A stretch of 64,000 nucleotides of DNA from NCBI RefSeq assembly GCF_024199795.1, contig NZ_JANADK010000001.1, positions 8,246,001-8,310,000 on the forward strand, in the 5' to 3' direction. The notes under the pieces were generated by a model. It was given only the letters and a program-made list of their open reading frames with translations, searched no databases and was not told where the DNA came from. Each line of letters starts with the position of its first letter. Position 1 is the stretch's first letter. The position numbers and the translations under genes are program-made. This DNA is from Bradyrhizobium sp. CCGB01. Its GTDB lineage: Bacteria > Pseudomonadota > Alphaproteobacteria > Rhizobiales > Xanthobacteraceae. Shown here piece after piece: positions 25,886-34,136 of this stretch.

Positions 25886-26222
25886 CCGCTTCCTCTTCGG
25901 GCACGCGCTGCCCCTTCTCCCCTTGCGGGAGAAGGTGGCGCGAAGCGCCGGATGAGGGGTCTGCCTCCACGCGCTCCGTATTCGCCGAAAGATACCCCTC
26001 ACCCGTCTCGCCGCTAACGCGGCAAGCCACCCTCTCCCACAAGGGGAGAGGGAAGGCAGCGTCGTGTCTGCTCGACAACGTTTCAATTTTTGGGAGGGTA
26101 AGACGCCGCCGTAGTTAACCGCAGGCGAACGGCCTTCGCATCCGCCGCATGGCGCATCCACGGCTCGTTTACGCAATCGGGCCTATCGTTGTCGTTCAAG
26201 GTCTTCCGGAGGGGGAATCACC
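25886..26222. other. Gene-free gap mostly filled by a palindromic repeat
   Basis: 337 bp. Positions 25910-26053 hold copy 2 of the CCCCTTCTCCCC repeat family; the remaining 170 bp before the small membrane-protein gene show no clear promoter or RNA that I can name. Confidence 0.7.
25910..26053. repeat. Intergenic palindromic repeat (CCCCTTCTCCCC family), copy 2
   Basis: Begins CCCCTTCTCCCCTTGCGGG and ends CCACAAGGGGAGAGGGA. The inner blocks (AGGTGGCGCGAAGCGCCGGATGAG, CACCCGTCTCGCCGC) match copy 1 at 10749-10903 closely, with small differences in the central spacer. Confidence 0.85.
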
Positions 26223-26372
26223 ATGGGGCAACGCACCCGGCCTACGGCCGCGAGCCAATTCGCGCCCGCCGATCTCTTGCAGGCAATTCTGGTGGTGTCG
26301 TCATTCGGGTTCTGGGCGGTGATGCTCGGCCTGATGCCGGTGCTGCTGTTTCGCGTCTGGCTGGTCGGCTGA
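26223..26372 (+). CDS. 49-aa single-helix membrane protein
   Basis: Reads MGQRTRPTAASQFAPADLL, then QAILVVSSFGFWAVMLGLMP and VLLFRVWLVG. The ribosome-binding site GGAGGGGG lies 7 bp before the ATG. One or two hydrophobic segments span residues 20-47. It is similar to the 48-aa protein encoded next ('ADLLQAILVVSSFGFWAVML' against 'EDILWAAGIWSVILTL', with PV and F at equivalent places), so the two are tandem paralogues. Function unknown. Confidence 0.6.
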   Translation: MGQRTRPTAASQFAPADLLQAILVVSSFGFWAVMLGLMPVLLFRVWLVG

Positions 26373-26504
26373 CGCGCGCACCCGCGCGGATGGTTAATCC
26401 GTGGTAGCACCTGTGTTCGAATGCGCGCGAGATCGCGACGCGGAATCTTAAAACATCCCGCCTATCACTGACGTGATTAAGCGAAGAAATCGCGGGGGCG
26501 TTTC

Positions 26505-26651
26505 GTGAATACTCAGAATGAAGTGGTGTCGCATTACGACGCCGGACAGCAGAGCTTTACCACCGAGGACATTCTCTGGGCCGCCGGCATCTGGTCGGTG
26601 ATCCTCACCCTGTCGCCGGTCATCGTGTTCTACATGCTGATGGTGGCGTAG
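26505..26651 (+). CDS. 48-aa single-helix membrane protein, paralogue of the preceding gene
   Basis: GTG start at 26505 with GGGGG upstream. Sequence runs MNTQNEVVSHYDAGQQSF, then TTEDILWAAGIWSVILTLSP and VIVFYMLMVA. The polar N-terminus is followed by one long hydrophobic helix. It shares the D-(L/I)-L and S/T-hydrophobic-PV pattern with the 49-aa protein 132 bp upstream. A perfect bidirectional terminator follows. Function unknown. Confidence 0.6.
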   Translation: MNTQNEVVSHYDAGQQSFTTEDILWAAGIWSVILTLSPVIVFYMLMVA

Positions 26652-26676
26652 CTTTCATAGTGATCCCCACAAACGC

Positions 26677-26701
26677 AAAACGCGCGACATTCGCGCGTTT
26701 T
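26677..26701. terminator. Bidirectional Rho-independent terminator
   Basis: AAAACGCGCGA-CAT-TCGCGCGTTTT is a perfect 11-bp stem with A and T tracts on both sides. It serves both the small membrane-protein gene (plus strand) and the convergent ParA-like gene (minus strand). Confidence 0.88.
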
Positions 26702-26726
26702 CCGTCCGGGGAATGAATTATGAAAA

Positions 26727-27404
26727 TTATGCCGCCTGCTTGTGCATTGCGCCGGAAGCCGACGCCGTGCCGCGAATAGCCTTCACTGAACGCTCGATCG
26801 CCGCCCACAGCCTTGCGATTTCCTGGGCCGCACGGCTCTCGGCCTGATATTCGCGCGCGCCTTCGCCGTGGCTGAGCGCCATCAACAAATCAGAACGGTT
26901 GGTGATCTGGCCGCCCCACACCGGAGCGCGGAATTTCGCCAGCGCCTCGCGGGCGATGGTGACGATCGGGCTCTCGGCCTCGTCGCGCTTGGCCGGCGCA
27001 CCGTTGAGCACGACCGCGTAGGGCTTGCGCGCCGCACGGCACATCTGGATGGTTTCCTGCACCGCGTTGACGTCGAACACGCCGGGCCGCGCCGGAATGA
27101 CCACCATCGTCGCGTTCTTGATCGCGTCGTCGACGACGGCCGAGAGGTTCGGCGGCGTGTCGATCAACACCCATTCATAACCGTCGCGCTTGGCAGCGGA
27201 GACGATGCCGCTGACCGAGTTCACGGCAGCCTTGATCGGCGGTTCGTTGGTGCCGCGCAGCTTGTGCCACAGCGTGAGCGAGCCCTGCGGATCCGCGTCC
27301 ACCAGCATGACCTGCTTGCTCGCCTTGATCTGCGCAGCAAGATGTGCGGCGAGGGTACTCTTGCCCGAGCCGCCTTTACGCGATGCGAAAACAATAACGT
27401 TCAT
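26727..27404 (-). CDS. ParA/MinD-family ATPase, orphan
   Basis: 225 aa from the start at 27404, which begins MNVIVFASRKGGSGKSTLAA and has GGCCAAGGG upstream; a longer frame exists but reads poorly. Deviant Walker A KGGSGKST, Walker A' 'MLVDADPQGSL' and Walker B 'WVLIDTPPN' are complete. These ATPases form DNA- or membrane-bound gradients that position plasmids, chromosomes or protein clusters. There is no ParB, no parS-like site and no second partner nearby, so it is not a chromosomal partition pair; positioning of another cargo is a guess. Confidence 0.85.
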   Translation of the reverse strand: MNVIVFASRKGGSGKSTLAAHLAAQIKASKQVMLVDADPQGSLTLWHKLRGTNEPPIKAAVNSVSGIVSAAKRDGYEWVLIDTPPNLSAVVDDAIKNATMVVIPARPGVFDVNAVQETIQMCRAARKPYAVVLNGAPAKRDEAESPIVTIAREALAKFRAPVWGGQITNRSDLLMALSHGEGAREYQAESRAAQEIARLWAAIERSVKAIRGTASASGAMHKQAA

Positions 27405-27814
27405 ACCCTTGGCCTCCAGATTGACCCCAGGCCGCGAAAATGAATCACCACACTGATTCGGGAAAGAAAAATTTATCGGCAGTTGCCTTGCCGCCACGAA
27501 ATAACAAGACGTGTTGGCTTTTGAGTCACACTGCCGTGAGCGACTGCGACACAAACTGCAATGAAACGCCGTTCACGCCGGTAATCGTGCGTTTTCCAGG
27601 CGGCAATGCGGGACAAAACGGCATGCAACCTCACCGCGCAAATCCTCTCGCAGCTCTCCGCCATCGAACGCGACCGTAATTGTCGCAAATGTCCGCATGG
27701 GAAGGCGAACAAAAGGAGTCCGGTGGCTGTCGCGTGGCTGATGCCCGAACATGCAAATGCCCGGGCCATCCTGCCCGGGCATGAGTTTCGGCCGAGGAAC
27801 GCAGCGCCCCGCGT
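27405..27814. other. Gene-free gap upstream of the ParA-like gene
   Basis: 410 bp with no convincing ORF. A perfect 10-bp stem, ATGCCCGGGC-CATCCT-GCCCGGGCAT, lies at 27757-27782, just past the stop of the minus-strand Cys-rich gene, and probably terminates it. The ParA promoter must be in the left half, but no clear consensus box is seen. Confidence 0.6.
27757..27782 (-). terminator. Stem-loop after the Cys-rich secreted protein gene
   Basis: Perfect inverted repeat ATGCCCGGGC/GCCCGGGCAT with a 6-nt loop, 33 bp past the stop at 27815. The tail on the minus strand (TTTGCATG) is short in T, so termination strength is uncertain. Confidence 0.55.
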
Positions 27815-28189
27815 TCAGCCTTCGCTAGAGTTCTTCTTCCTGGCCGTCTTCGGCGCCGGCTTGGTGCTCTTCTTCGCAGACTTTGCCGGGGAGCTTTTGA
27901 TGCTGGTCGGCTTGCCGGCGCGGACCTCGCCCCGCTCCGGTCCCGACCGGAAGAACGCCCGGCACTGCGGCGAGAGCTGCGACTTCTTCTGGATCATGCA
28001 GGCGGTGATGGCATCGACGTTCGGAACGAACTCGCCGCACAGCCGCATCGCATCCGGCGTGCAGGCCTGCTGCTCTTCCTGCGTGTAGGCGAAGCCGGCG
28101 CCGGGTTGGACCAGGACGGCCAAGCCGAGAGCAAGGGCAAGCGAGAGGCTTGCAGCGGCCAAGGATTGCTTGAAGCGAAACGCCGGCAT
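27815..28189 (-). CDS. Small secreted Cys-repeat protein with Lys/Ala-rich tail
   Basis: 124 aa. The start at 28189 opens a signal peptide ('FRFKQSLAAASLSLALALGLAVLVQPGAGFAYT'). The mature part has four Cys in 'QQACTPDAMRLCGEFVPNVDAITACMIQKKSQLSPQCRAFF', the cysteine-rich repeat common in rhizobial periplasmic proteins, followed by a basic low-complexity tail 'SIKSSPAKSAKKSTKPAPKTARKKNSSEG'. The role is unknown. The basic tail could bind nucleic acid or the cell surface. Confidence 0.7.
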   Translation of the reverse strand: MPAFRFKQSLAAASLSLALALGLAVLVQPGAGFAYTQEEQQACTPDAMRLCGEFVPNVDAITACMIQKKSQLSPQCRAFFRSGPERGEVRAGKPTSIKSSPAKSAKKSTKPAPKTARKKNSSEG

Positions 28190-28671
28190 CGATCCCCCCA
28201 AATGTCGAGTCAGAGCGAATAGTGGGTGAACGGGCGTTCGTTGGCAACGAGGCTCGCGGCGAAAGCTCGGACGTGTGCGGTCTCGGCAACAGGCGGTCGG
28301 ACTGGCACCAGGCCGCTCAGCCCGGCGCCAGTGGCACTCTGCGCCGTCATCACCCGCCTCGTGCGCAATTGCGCACTGGGGCGGGTGATCCAGTATCCCA
28401 GAGACGTTCGTGGGCCCCCGAGAAGCCGCGGCGTACTGGATCTCCCGCTTTCGCGGGGGATGACAGCTGTGGGTGGGGTAAGACCAGCCCTTCCAACAAA
28501 AATGGGAAAACAACCCCATGCACAGTAGCCATGTCCCGGCAAACGCTACGGATTTCCAGGCGCTCTTACGGATTTTTCGAATCCGTTTTGACTCGTCGGG
28601 CAAAACAGGGGCATAATGCCATCGTTCGAAATTGCGTGGGGTGGTCAGCTTCCCCTTGAGGTGAGGGTCGC
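28190..28671. other. Gene-free gap with palindromic repeat
   Basis: 482 bp between divergent genes. Positions 28361-28457 hold palindromic repeat sequence; no reliable ORF is seen in the remainder, whose translated frames look like shadows. Confidence 0.65.
28361..28457. repeat. Palindromic repeat (GATCCAGTA family) with a 16-bp perfect palindrome
   Basis: GTGCGCAATTGCGCAC (28361-28376) is a perfect 16-bp palindrome, followed by GCGGGTGATCCAGTA (28381) pairing with TACTGGATCTCCCGC (ending 28448), and a small hairpin CCCGC-TTTC-GCGGG (28444-28457). The GATCCAGTA...TACTGGATC form is common in bradyrhizobial intergenic DNA, as I recall it. Confidence 0.65.
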
Positions 28672-29607
28672 ATGGCCACCGTGTTGATCGTCGCGCCGGT
28701 GTTCGCCCTGATCGCGGCCGGCTATGCGGCGGTGCTGTTTCGCTTCGTCACCGAGACCGCGCACAAGGGCATCTCCGAATTCGCCTTCAGCATCGCGATC
28801 CCCGCGCTGCTGTTTCGCACCATCGTCGTGTCGGAATTCCCCGACGTCAGCCCGTGGCGGATGTGGGGCAGCTATTACGGCGCGCTTGCCCTCACCTGGA
28901 TCGCGGCGCTGGCGCTCTCAGTGCTGCTGCGCGCGCGGCGCGAGGACCGCGAGGACGGCGTCGTGTTCGCGATCGGCTCGGTCTACGGCAACATCGTGAT
29001 GCTCGGCATTCCGCTCGTGCTCTCGGCGCTCGGCAACGAGGCCGCGGGGCCGATGGCGCTGATCCTGTCGGTGAACACGCCGCTGCTCTGGCTCTGCGGC
29101 ATTTTGCAGATGGAGCTGGTCAGCCAAAAACGGACCGGCTCGCCCCTGTCCGTGATCCGCCCCGTGCTCGCCGACCTCGCGCGCAATCCGTTGATGCTGG
29201 CGATCGGCTTTGGCGTGGTCTGGCGCTTCACCGGCCTCGGCCTCAATCCGGTGGTCGACCGGACCATCGAGCTGCTCGCACAGGCGGGATCGCCGGCCGC
29301 GCTGATCGCGCTCGGCATCAACCTGTTCCGCTTCGAGGTGAAGGGCGAGAAGCTCAGCATCCTCGTGATGTGCGCGCTCAAGCTCGCGGCGATGCCCGCC
29401 GCCGCGTTCGTGCTGGCAAAGCTGCTGGGCCTGCCGCCGGTCGCAGCCGGCGTGATCGTGCTGTTCGCGGCCATGCCGACCGGCGCAAACGCCTACATCT
29501 TCGCGGCGCAGTACCAGCGGCTGGTGAACCCGGTGTCGGGCGCTGTGGCACTGGGCACGCTGCTGGCGGCGGTGACGTTGCCGGTGGTGGTGATGGTGGT
29601 GAGGTAG
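28672..29607 (+). CDS. AEC-family transporter (auxin efflux carrier type)
   Basis: 311 aa, about ten transmembrane segments. 'VLIVAPVFALIAAGYAAVLFRFV' at the start and the C-terminal 'FAAMPTGANAYIFAAQYQ' with inverted halves are the AEC (auxin efflux carrier) pattern. These inner-membrane carriers move organic acids or similar compounds. Its stop is 23 bp from the convergent tenA stop; no substrate is suggested by neighbours. Confidence 0.85.
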   Translation: MATVLIVAPVFALIAAGYAAVLFRFVTETAHKGISEFAFSIAIPALLFRTIVVSEFPDVSPWRMWGSYYGALALTWIAALALSVLLRARREDREDGVVFAIGSVYGNIVMLGIPLVLSALGNEAAGPMALILSVNTPLLWLCGILQMELVSQKRTGSPLSVIRPVLADLARNPLMLAIGFGVVWRFTGLGLNPVVDRTIELLAQAGSPAALIALGINLFRFEVKGEKLSILVMCALKLAAMPAAAFVLAKLLGLPPVAAGVIVLFAAMPTGANAYIFAAQYQRLVNPVSGAVALGTLLAAVTLPVVVMVVR

Positions 29608-29630
29608 GACGCCTGACGATGCCGAATCCG

Positions 29631-30305
29631 CTATCCGACGCGCTGGCCCACGCGCCAGCCCATCTCCCAGAAGTCCGCCTCGAGCCGGGTGGCTTCCTTG
29701 AAGATCGCAATCAGTTCGGCCTCGCGGGCCGGCGTGGCGTAGAGATCGGCGAGATGCTCCAGATGCGCCTGCGCCTTGGCAGCGACCTCCTGGTACGGCG
29801 CGCCGGCGTACTCGGCGATCCAGACGCGGTAGGCGTTCGTCGCGGCGTCCGCGCCGGGTCGCGCCGCAAGCCGCGTTGCAATCTCCGCGTACCCGATCAC
29901 GCAAGGCGCCAGCGCCACCTTGAGTGCCAGCAGATCACCGCGCATTCCCGCGTCGAGCACGTAGCGTGTATAGGCCAGCATCTCGGCCGCCGGAGGAGCC
30001 TGTTCGAGGTCGGCCGGCGATAGACCCCAATCGGCACAGAGCTTCACATGCAGGTTCATCTCGACATCAAGGATGGCCGAAAGGCCGGCCGCTGCTTCCC
30101 GCATGTCGGCAAGTTTGGGCGACTTGTAGACCGCGAGCGCGTACGCGCGCGCAAACTCGATCAAGAACAGGTAGTCTTGAACGAGGTAGTGACGAAACGC
30201 AGCTTCAGGGAGCGAGCCGTCCGCCAATCCATTCGTGAAGGGATGCTCGGTGTAAGCCCGCCACTCAACGGATGCTGCTGTCTTGAGACGCTCGAAGAAA
30301 CTCAC
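29631..30305 (-). CDS. tenA: TenA-family thiaminase II / aminopyrimidine aminohydrolase
   Basis: 224 aa. All-helical TenA fold with the catalytic Cys in 'ALAPCVIGYAEIATRL' and the conserved 'HPFTNGLADGSLPEAAFRHYLVQDYLFLIEFARAYALAVYKSP'. TenA hydrolyses thiamin breakdown pyrimidines so they can be salvaged. No other thiamin gene is in the window, so this is a stand-alone salvage enzyme. Convergent with the AEC carrier. Confidence 0.88.
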   Translation of the reverse strand: MSFFERLKTAASVEWRAYTEHPFTNGLADGSLPEAAFRHYLVQDYLFLIEFARAYALAVYKSPKLADMREAAAGLSAILDVEMNLHVKLCADWGLSPADLEQAPPAAEMLAYTRYVLDAGMRGDLLALKVALAPCVIGYAEIATRLAARPGADAATNAYRVWIAEYAGAPYQEVAAKAQAHLEHLADLYATPAREAELIAIFKEATRLEADFWEMGWRVGQRVG

Positions 30306-30503
30306 GATCTTTTTCGCCTGGCTTGCTTTTCCATGAACGTCGTTGGCTCGCTACCGATAACGCATTGCGAACCGGGGAGCTACGGGGACCGCGCACAAAA
30401 TCGGCTTTGAGCCGCGTTGCGGATAGGGCCCTCCCCGCTTCGAGAGTTTGGTGCACTGTCAAGCCGAAGGTTATTCTCAGTTCGCAAACCGCGTATAACG
30501 CGG

Positions 30504-30953
30504 CTAAGGACGGCGCACTTCGAAATACGTTTTGCCGCCACGTTGAAATCCCACGCCCTCATAGAAGCGCAGGGTGGTCTCCCGCTTCGAACCTGTCGCC
30601 AACAGGACTTTGTAGCAGTCGGCTTGCCATGCAACATCAAGCGCATAGGTAAGAATGCGTCGACCGAGGCCCTGACGACGGTAGTTGGCGTGGGTGACGA
30701 CATTCTCAATCACGCCATATGATCGGCCGCCTCGCGACAGGTTGGGCACGATCGCGAGCGTGCACGAAGATACAAGCAGCTCCGCTGCTTGCGCCACGAT
30801 CACGGTCATGAAGCTGGATGAGAGCAATGTCGACCAGACGCGCTCAGCGGTCGCCGCGTCCAGCTGAGGATCGTCTGGATGAAGGTGTCGGTAAAGGTTC
30901 ACCACCTCGGGAAGATCGTGTTCTACCGCGGGGCGAACGATGATTTCAGCCAT
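30504..30953 (-). CDS. GNAT-family N-acetyltransferase
   Basis: 149 aa. Acetyl-CoA binding motif A 'VIENVVTHANYRRQGLGRRILTYALDVAWQADCYKVLLATGSKRETTLRFYEGVGFQRGGKTYFEVRR' is typical of GNATs. The substrate is not predictable. It stands alone between tenA and the caspase-like gene. Confidence 0.85.
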   Translation of the reverse strand: MAEIIVRPAVEHDLPEVVNLYRHLHPDDPQLDAATAERVWSTLLSSSFMTVIVAQAAELLVSSCTLAIVPNLSRGGRSYGVIENVVTHANYRRQGLGRRILTYALDVAWQADCYKVLLATGSKRETTLRFYEGVGFQRGGKTYFEVRRP

Positions 30954-31093
30954 TTAAGAGATACCAGGGATCAGATTTTGCAGAATACCATCGGAAGCGG
31001 CCAGATGCTCACGCGAGGATGCCGTGATCGATCCGGCGCGAAGCTGCGCATCGTCGCCCTGTGCACGAACGCAGCAGGCTATCAAGCGGTGCT

Positions 31094-32986
31094 TCAGTTG
31101 CAGATTTCCAGCATAGCCCTGGGTCTGCCGTCGCCGGAAGCCGCGCCAGAGCCGCCGGGGACCAGCTTGCATCCGGACCGCACTGGCCTGCACCCTGCTC
31201 CATTGCAAAACATCTGGCCGTTAGCCTGTGGCTTGACCGGTGCGGATTCGACCTGCTTGCGCTGCTCGTCACGTCCCTTGGAGTCCTCGCGCGCAGCCGC
31301 AGGCTTCTTCTCCGGAAACTTCTCGCATTCATTGTCGTCACTGACGCGGAAGCCGGCGCGGCAGGTAATCTTGACGCATCGATCGCCGTCCGCCTTAAAT
31401 CCGCGCTCGCAAATCAGCGGACAGACGCGGCCTTGCCTGGCCTTGATGGCGTCCAGCGTATCGAGGCTCGCGACCTTTGCGTCGAGCTTCGTTCCGGCGA
31501 ATTTGTTGAACGTCGAAAGCGCCCGCTGCGAGGTCGCACTCCAGTCGCCCTCCGCAGTGGCAGTGAGACAGCCGACACGACGCAATTCCAGTTGTACCAG
31601 CTTTGCGATGTCCTGCGGCGATAGCGCGGACTGGGTCGGTGCCGGCGCGAGAGCGGCAACGTTCTGCTGGCTTTCCACACCCGCTTGCTTGTCGAGGGCT
31701 TGCTTCTCGGCCGCCCGTCTTTCGGCAGCTTCCTTGTCCGCGAGCGCCTTGGCCTCGGCAGCCGCCTTGTCGTTTGCGATCTTGTCGGCGAGCGCCTTCT
31801 CCGCGGCCTGCTTCTCCGCCATCGCTTTGGCGACGGCGGCCTCAGCATCCTTCCGCCGCTGTTCGGCCGCAGCCGCCTTGGCCTCTTCGATCTGCTTGGC
31901 CTTCTCGGCGGCGAGCCGCGCATCCTCCGCAGCTTTCGCGGCCGCGGCAGCCTTCGCCTGCTCGGCCGCCTTTGCGCGCTCGGTCGCAAGGCGTGCTTTC
32001 TCGTCCTCGGCCTGCCGAGCCTTGTCGACCGCCGCGGCGCGGGCCTCTTCGGCTCCGATCCGCTTCAACTGTCCCTGCGCGAGCGAAGCGTAGAAGCCGT
32101 CGGGGTATTGCGCGAGGAACGCCGTCCACACCTCGCGCGTACCGATCTGGAGCGCCAGCTCGTAGTCGCGGCGCACAGAATCCTGCGGGCTCGCCTGTGG
32201 CCCCGTTGCGACCGGCTTGACGGGTACCAGCGGCACGTCGTCGCCGCCGAGCGAACCGTACACATAGGGCTCCTGCTTGTAGCCCGTGCTCTTGAGCACA
32301 TCGTCGCGCACGAAGCCAAAGGCCTTGCGGAGATCCAGGCCGGGCGTCGGCAACCGCCCGACCAGTGCAGTCGAGAACGGACTGTTCTTGGCGTCGCCGT
32401 CGGACGCCGTAGAACCAGCCTTGGCCGCGAACGCGATCATCGTGTTCGGGCTGGACGGCTCGACCTTGGCAAGCCCGCGCCCGATCGCGCGGGACGCAAC
32501 CGTGCGGCGCATCGTCCGGGTAAAGGGATTGTCGCGGCAGGCATCAAGGATGACGAGCCGCAACTGCTTTGCGGGCTCGATCGCGAACAGCACGCGATCG
32601 AGCGGGAACGTCTCGTCGAAAACGTCGGTATCGGTCTCGAGCGCCGCATCCGTCGGGATCAGATAGTTGTTTCCGTCGAGCTCGATGCCATGGCCGGCGT
32701 AGTAGATCACCGCGACATCGGCATCGCGCGCCTTGGTGCCGAATTCACGCAAAGCCTTGCGCATGTCGACGACGTTGAGATCGAGCTTGATGTCGACCAC
32801 GTCGAAGCCGGCCGTCTTGAACATGCCACCGACCAGGGCGGCATCATTGGTCGGGTTCGCGAGTTTCGCGACATTCTTGTAGGCCGAATTGCCGATGACC
32901 AGCGCGACCCGCCTCTCCGCAGAGGCGGTCCCGCATCCGAGCCAAATCGATAGAATCACAAGAACGAAAAGCCGAAGCCCGCCCAT
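31094..32986 (-). CDS. Secreted caspase-like (peptidase C14) protein with coiled coil
   Basis: 630 aa. Signal peptide 'MGGLRLFVLVILSIWLGCGTASA', then a caspase fold with His99 in YYAGHGIE and Cys150 in LDACRDNP, the catalytic dyad of C14 peptidases. A helical Ala/Lys/Glu-rich coiled coil follows at about residues 315-460, then a peptidoglycan-binding-like module 'LVQLELRRVGCLTATAEGDWS' and Cys-rich segments. It would act in the periplasm. Cleavage targets are unknown. It is outside the island, just left of the attachment site. Confidence 0.85.
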   Translation of the reverse strand: MGGLRLFVLVILSIWLGCGTASAERRVALVIGNSAYKNVAKLANPTNDAALVGGMFKTAGFDVVDIKLDLNVVDMRKALREFGTKARDADVAVIYYAGHGIELDGNNYLIPTDAALETDTDVFDETFPLDRVLFAIEPAKQLRLVILDACRDNPFTRTMRRTVASRAIGRGLAKVEPSSPNTMIAFAAKAGSTASDGDAKNSPFSTALVGRLPTPGLDLRKAFGFVRDDVLKSTGYKQEPYVYGSLGGDDVPLVPVKPVATGPQASPQDSVRRDYELALQIGTREVWTAFLAQYPDGFYASLAQGQLKRIGAEEARAAAVDKARQAEDEKARLATERAKAAEQAKAAAAAKAAEDARLAAEKAKQIEEAKAAAAEQRRKDAEAAVAKAMAEKQAAEKALADKIANDKAAAEAKALADKEAAERRAAEKQALDKQAGVESQQNVAALAPAPTQSALSPQDIAKLVQLELRRVGCLTATAEGDWSATSQRALSTFNKFAGTKLDAKVASLDTLDAIKARQGRVCPLICERGFKADGDRCVKITCRAGFRVSDDNECEKFPEKKPAAAREDSKGRDEQRKQVESAPVKPQANGQMFCNGAGCRPVRSGCKLVPGGSGAASGDGRPRAMLEICN

Positions 32987-33060
32987 CGCAGCCCCAGAAA
33001 ATCATCAAAAATCAATATGAAGGCACACTATGCCAAACATTCCCGAAGGCAAGCCGACGG

Positions 33061-33080
33061 GCTGTGATGGAAGTCACAGC
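33061..33080 (-). terminator. Inverted repeat left of the attachment site
   Basis: GCTGTGA-TGGAAG-TCACAGC, a perfect 7-bp stem with 6-nt loop, 32 bp beyond the old tRNA-His 3' end at 33113. Before island insertion it would lie just downstream of tRNA-His and could be its terminator; there is no T run, so this is tentative. Confidence 0.4.
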
Positions 33081-33112
33081 AGGACCGGTAGCGATGCGGG
33101 CGTTTGGATCAT

Positions 33113-33129
33113 TGGTACAGTTGGGTGGG
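33113..33129. other. attL of the genomic island (17-bp tRNA-His 3' copy)
   Basis: TGGTACAGTTGGGTGGG is identical to the end of the tRNA-His gene (49911-49927, same orientation). The flanking sequences differ on both sides. The repeat bounds a 16.8-kb segment with an integrase beside the intact tRNA, so it marks the left attachment site. Confidence 0.8.
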
Positions 33130-33234
33130 AACCGCGAACCGAGCCAATCAGCGTTGATAAAGCTGGAGAATTTCTGCTGCCTGCAGAGTCCTTTGTATCT
33201 GCTTTTTGTATTCCGTAAAGGCCTTCCGCCAGCC

Positions 33235-34101
33235 TTAGAGCACCTTATTGAGATCAACCTCATATCCAGCCGCTCGCAGCTCCCTGCACAACGGAAGCCG
33301 CCACTCACCGTCCAACGGTATGTAAACAACGCCCTCGAAGTCAGATGGCTTTTCGACCTCTTGACTAACCAAAGCCGCGACACGGTCTGGCCCTAGCGCG
33401 CCGATGAAAAAACCAAGCTCAAATATGACGTTCTGGCGCGCGCGGAGATGCTGCTCACCATCACGGATGCCTCCGACATCGTCCGGCGTCATGAGCACGA
33501 TTGCAAAACCGATATCGGCGGCAACCTCTCGGAATTTCGTTATGAGCGCTCGACCCTTGTTCGGTTGCTCATGGAGAATGACGGCCTCCAGCCCCAGTAA
33601 ACCCAGAAAGCGAGCCACCGTCTCGCGATGTTCACCATCGCGACCGTGGACAACGAATATTCTATTGGAAAGCTCCGTGGCTTCTTCTTCATAGCCATCA
33701 GATACGTTCGTAGAACTGGGTGTAAGGTCGTCGCGACGCTCAATCAGGCTTTGCACCGCCTGCTCCAGAAGAGCAATCGAGGACAGCCGGCTCCGTTCAA
33801 AATACGGACGGTGGTCTACCGACGATCCCCGCCCCATCACAATCGGCCCACCCGACAAAATTGCTGCGGGATGATACCTTTTGTACTCGGATGAGGTGCC
33901 ACCGAAGACATCCTCCAAGGTTTGCTCAATAGAGACCTTGATCGCCTGGATTGCAGGCCCTCCCCGCTCGTGCATTCCAGAGGTGTTCAAGTTCTTTAGG
34001 TCCTCTATTCGCTTTTGTAGGCGCGGAATAGCACGCTCGATTTGCTCATAGGTTAGCTCGGCGGACTGACGATACGGTTCGGATGTGGGCCGTTTTGGCA
34101 T
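33235..34101 (-). CDS. TIR-like (CAP12/Pycsar-type) nucleotide-binding protein, candidate defence effector
   Basis: 288 aa. The C-terminal domain, about residues 147-285, matches the TIR-like family PF10137: 'RIFVVHGRDGEHRETVARFL', 'LHEQPNKGRALITKF', 'FAIVLMTPDDVGG', 'ARQNVIFELGFFIGALG', 'FEGVVYIPLDGEW' and a C-terminal 'AGYEVDLNK'. Glu228 in NVIFE is the position expected of the TIR NADase glutamate. The N-terminal region, about 1-145, is helical ('QIERAIPRLQKRIEDLK'), contains a linker with GGPIVMGRG and is not recognised. The gene lies 35 bp after the AAA ATPase gene on the same strand, so they form an operon. TIR proteins of this type deplete NAD in CBASS and Pycsar immunity; that activity is inferred here. 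Not a known Thoeris, CBASS or SPARTA arrangement, as no cyclase or Argonaute is adjacent. Confidence 0.85.
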   Translation of the reverse strand: MPKRPTSEPYRQSAELTYEQIERAIPRLQKRIEDLKNLNTSGMHERGGPAIQAIKVSIEQTLEDVFGGTSSEYKRYHPAAILSGGPIVMGRGSSVDHRPYFERSRLSSIALLEQAVQSLIERRDDLTPSSTNVSDGYEEEATELSNRIFVVHGRDGEHRETVARFLGLLGLEAVILHEQPNKGRALITKFREVAADIGFAIVLMTPDDVGGIRDGEQHLRARQNVIFELGFFIGALGPDRVAALVSQEVEKPSDFEGVVYIPLDGEWRLPLCRELRAAGYEVDLNKVL

Positions 34102-34136
34102 TTCATTGAAAACCTTCTTCGAAGTAGCGCTGACAC

